Positions 7,061 to 7,706 of a DNA stretch of 7,706 nt are shown piece after piece. The stretch is from Flammeovirgaceae bacterium (GTDB lineage Bacteria; Bacteroidota; Bacteroidia; Cytophagales; Cyclobacteriaceae). Within the stretch, counting starts at the first letter, position 1. The number at the start of each line of letters is the position of its first letter. A model generated the notes under the pieces. That model had not been told where the DNA came from, ran no database searches, and saw nothing but the letters and a program-made list of their open reading frames with translations. Position numbers and translations under genes: made by a program. The stretch spans positions 1 through 7,706 of the forward strand of contig CANGUI010000078.1 of the NCBI GenBank assembly GCA_947457025.1, written 5' to 3'.

Positions 7061-7200
7061 CCGCGCAGCCGCGCACATGGCTCCGCTCGCGCGGCCGGGC
7101 CTTCGTGGCTCGCCACCCGCCGCACCGCCCCCGGCGGGCTCAAACAAACCCACTCAGTCCCTACTGCGGCACCGCACTGCGCCCCCCGGTGGCCGCCCAC
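7061..7200. repeat. GC-rich, hairpin-rich intergenic segment (possible repetitive element)
   Basis: By hand count 67 of 80 bases at 7061-7140 and 32 of 40 at 7161-7200 are G or C, far above the flanks. The segment holds a series of inverted repeats: GCCGCGC/GCGCGGC (7068-7074 with 7089-7095), GTGG/CCAC (7105-7108 with 7113-7116), CCCGCCG/CGGCGGG (7116-7122 with 7132-7138) and TGCG/CGCA (7165-7168 with 7173-7176). CAGTCC occurs near both ends of the first part (7057-7062 and 7155-7160). Short open frames exist on both strands, but none resembles a protein family and they conflict with the neighbouring promoter and gene. It lies between divergent genes, upstream of both. A REP-like intergenic repeat is the best guess; no second copy is present in this window. 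Confidence 0.4.
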
Positions 7201-7252
7201 AAAATCGATGCATGTTTTTCAACCGTTTTCAGTACCTTCAACCATTCAATCA

Positions 7253-7706
7253 ATGGCTATGGCTACTTATACGCTCGACATTAACGGTAAAACTTATCAG
7301 GCCGACGTGGAGGCCGATACACCCCTGCTCTGGCTCTTGCGCGACCACCTCGGCCTGGTGGGCACCAAGTATGGCTGTGGCATTGGCCAGTGCGGCGCGT
7401 GTACCATTCACGTAAACGGGGCGGCCGTCCGGTCGTGTACGCTGCCCGTCGCAGCCGTTGGCAACAAGCGCATTACCACCATCGAGGGGTTGTCCGCCAC
7501 TGGCGACCATCCCGTGCAGTTAGCATGGGACAAAATAGACGTGTCGCAGTGCGGTTATTGTCAGGCAGGCCAGATCATGACAGCCGCGGCACTGCTCGCC
7601 CGCACGCCGTCACCTACTCAGGAGCAAATCGATACGGCCATGAACGCCAACCTGTGCCGCTGCGGCACCTATCACCGCATCCGCGAAGCCGTAGTGCTTG
7701 CATCCC
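7253..7706 (+). CDS. [2Fe-2S] subunit of IorA-type molybdenum hydroxylase, N-terminal part
   Basis: The first 151 residues of a small iron-sulfur subunit that passes electrons from a molybdopterin catalytic subunit of the xanthine dehydrogenase/isoquinoline 1-oxidoreductase superfamily; the gene continues beyond the window. The N-terminal plant-ferredoxin-type cluster is ligated by Cys42, Cys47, Cys50 ([12 protein letters not shown]) and Cys62. The second, C-terminal cluster is ligated by Cys100, Cys103 (QCGYCQAGQ), Cys135 and Cys137 ([14 protein letters not shown]). CRCGTY instead of CRCTGY, together with QAGQ rather than TPG, points to the IorA-like two-subunit type rather than CoxS/XdhC-like subunits. 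Nearly the whole domain is present (these subunits are usually 150-160 residues). Start: ATG 7253 gives [11 protein letters not shown] 7259 gives the more usual MATYTL and is equally possible. No Shine-Dalgarno sequence is visible. A large IorB-like molybdopterin subunit is expected next. It is divergent from pgi and probably unrelated to it. Confidence 0.95.
   Translation, partial: MAMATYTLDINGKTYQADVEADTPLLWLLRDHLGLVGTKYGCGIGQCGACTIHVNGAAVRSCTLPVAAVGNKRITTIEGLSATGDHPVQLAWDKIDVSQCGYCQAGQIMTAAALLARTPSPTQEQIDTAMNANLCRCGTYHRIREAVVLAS

Noticed and set aside
6975..7076. 34-residue N-terminal extension of Pgi from an upstream ATG at 7076
   Set aside because: Pgi proteins normally begin at MNLATINP (6974), the extension has no family resemblance, and it would run over the predicted -7 promoter element and palindrome.
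6985..7200. Open frames of 60-71 codons on the minus strand in the GC-rich intergenic segment
   Set aside because: They are Arg/Ala/Gly/Pro-rich with no recognisable family, are readable in two overlapping frames, and arise from high GC lowering stop-codon frequency.
7014..7415. 133-codon + strand frame overlapping the Fe-S subunit gene
   Set aside because: It lies in another frame over a clear [2Fe-2S] subunit with all eight Cys ligands, and starts within the repeat-like segment.

Overview
The window looks like ordinary chromosome from a bacterium, most likely a member of the Bacteroidota (a Cytophagales-like lineage is a guess). Two things point that way. No start codon has a visible Shine-Dalgarno sequence. 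Two intergenic regions carry sequences resembling the Bacteroidota -7 promoter element (TAnnTTTG). The protein families fit but do not decide the matter. No rRNA, tRNA, CRISPR array, transposase or phage gene is visible.

Layout. On the + strand, 1-299 is the 3' end of a concentrative nucleoside transporter (NupC/CNT family). It converges with a run of six minus-strand genes from 6974 down to 371. In transcription order these are: glucose-6-phosphate isomerase (pgi, 6974-5319), ATP-dependent 6-phosphofructokinase (pfkA, 5256-4273), a ROK-family glucokinase (4216-3233), a small TIGR04076-like protein (3134-2778), an aldo/keto reductase (2781-1729) and an NSS/SNF-family sodium-coupled transporter (1729-371). 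At the right edge, divergent from pgi, begins a [2Fe-2S] subunit of an isoquinoline-1-oxidoreductase/xanthine-dehydrogenase type molybdoenzyme (7253 to beyond the end).

The minus-strand run has two functional blocks. The first is upper glycolysis: glucokinase, Pgi and Pfk catalyse three successive steps (glucose to G6P to F6P to F1,6BP), with short gaps of 62 and 56 nt; pfkA has its own promoter-like sequence. The second follows a 98-nt gap and is tightly coupled: the small protein overlaps the aldo/keto reductase through ATGA, and the reductase overlaps the transporter through TGATG. This suggests import and reduction of one unidentified small molecule. It is the most likely undescribed unit here, helped by two sequence oddities: the reductase has Ser where the AKR catalytic His is expected, and the transporter departs from three near-invariant TM1 residues.

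The 278-nt divergent intergenic region (6975-7252) holds a good -7 match for pgi, an imperfect palindrome overlapping it, and a very GC-rich, hairpin-rich segment (about 7061-7200) that resembles a mobile or repetitive intergenic element more than a gene.
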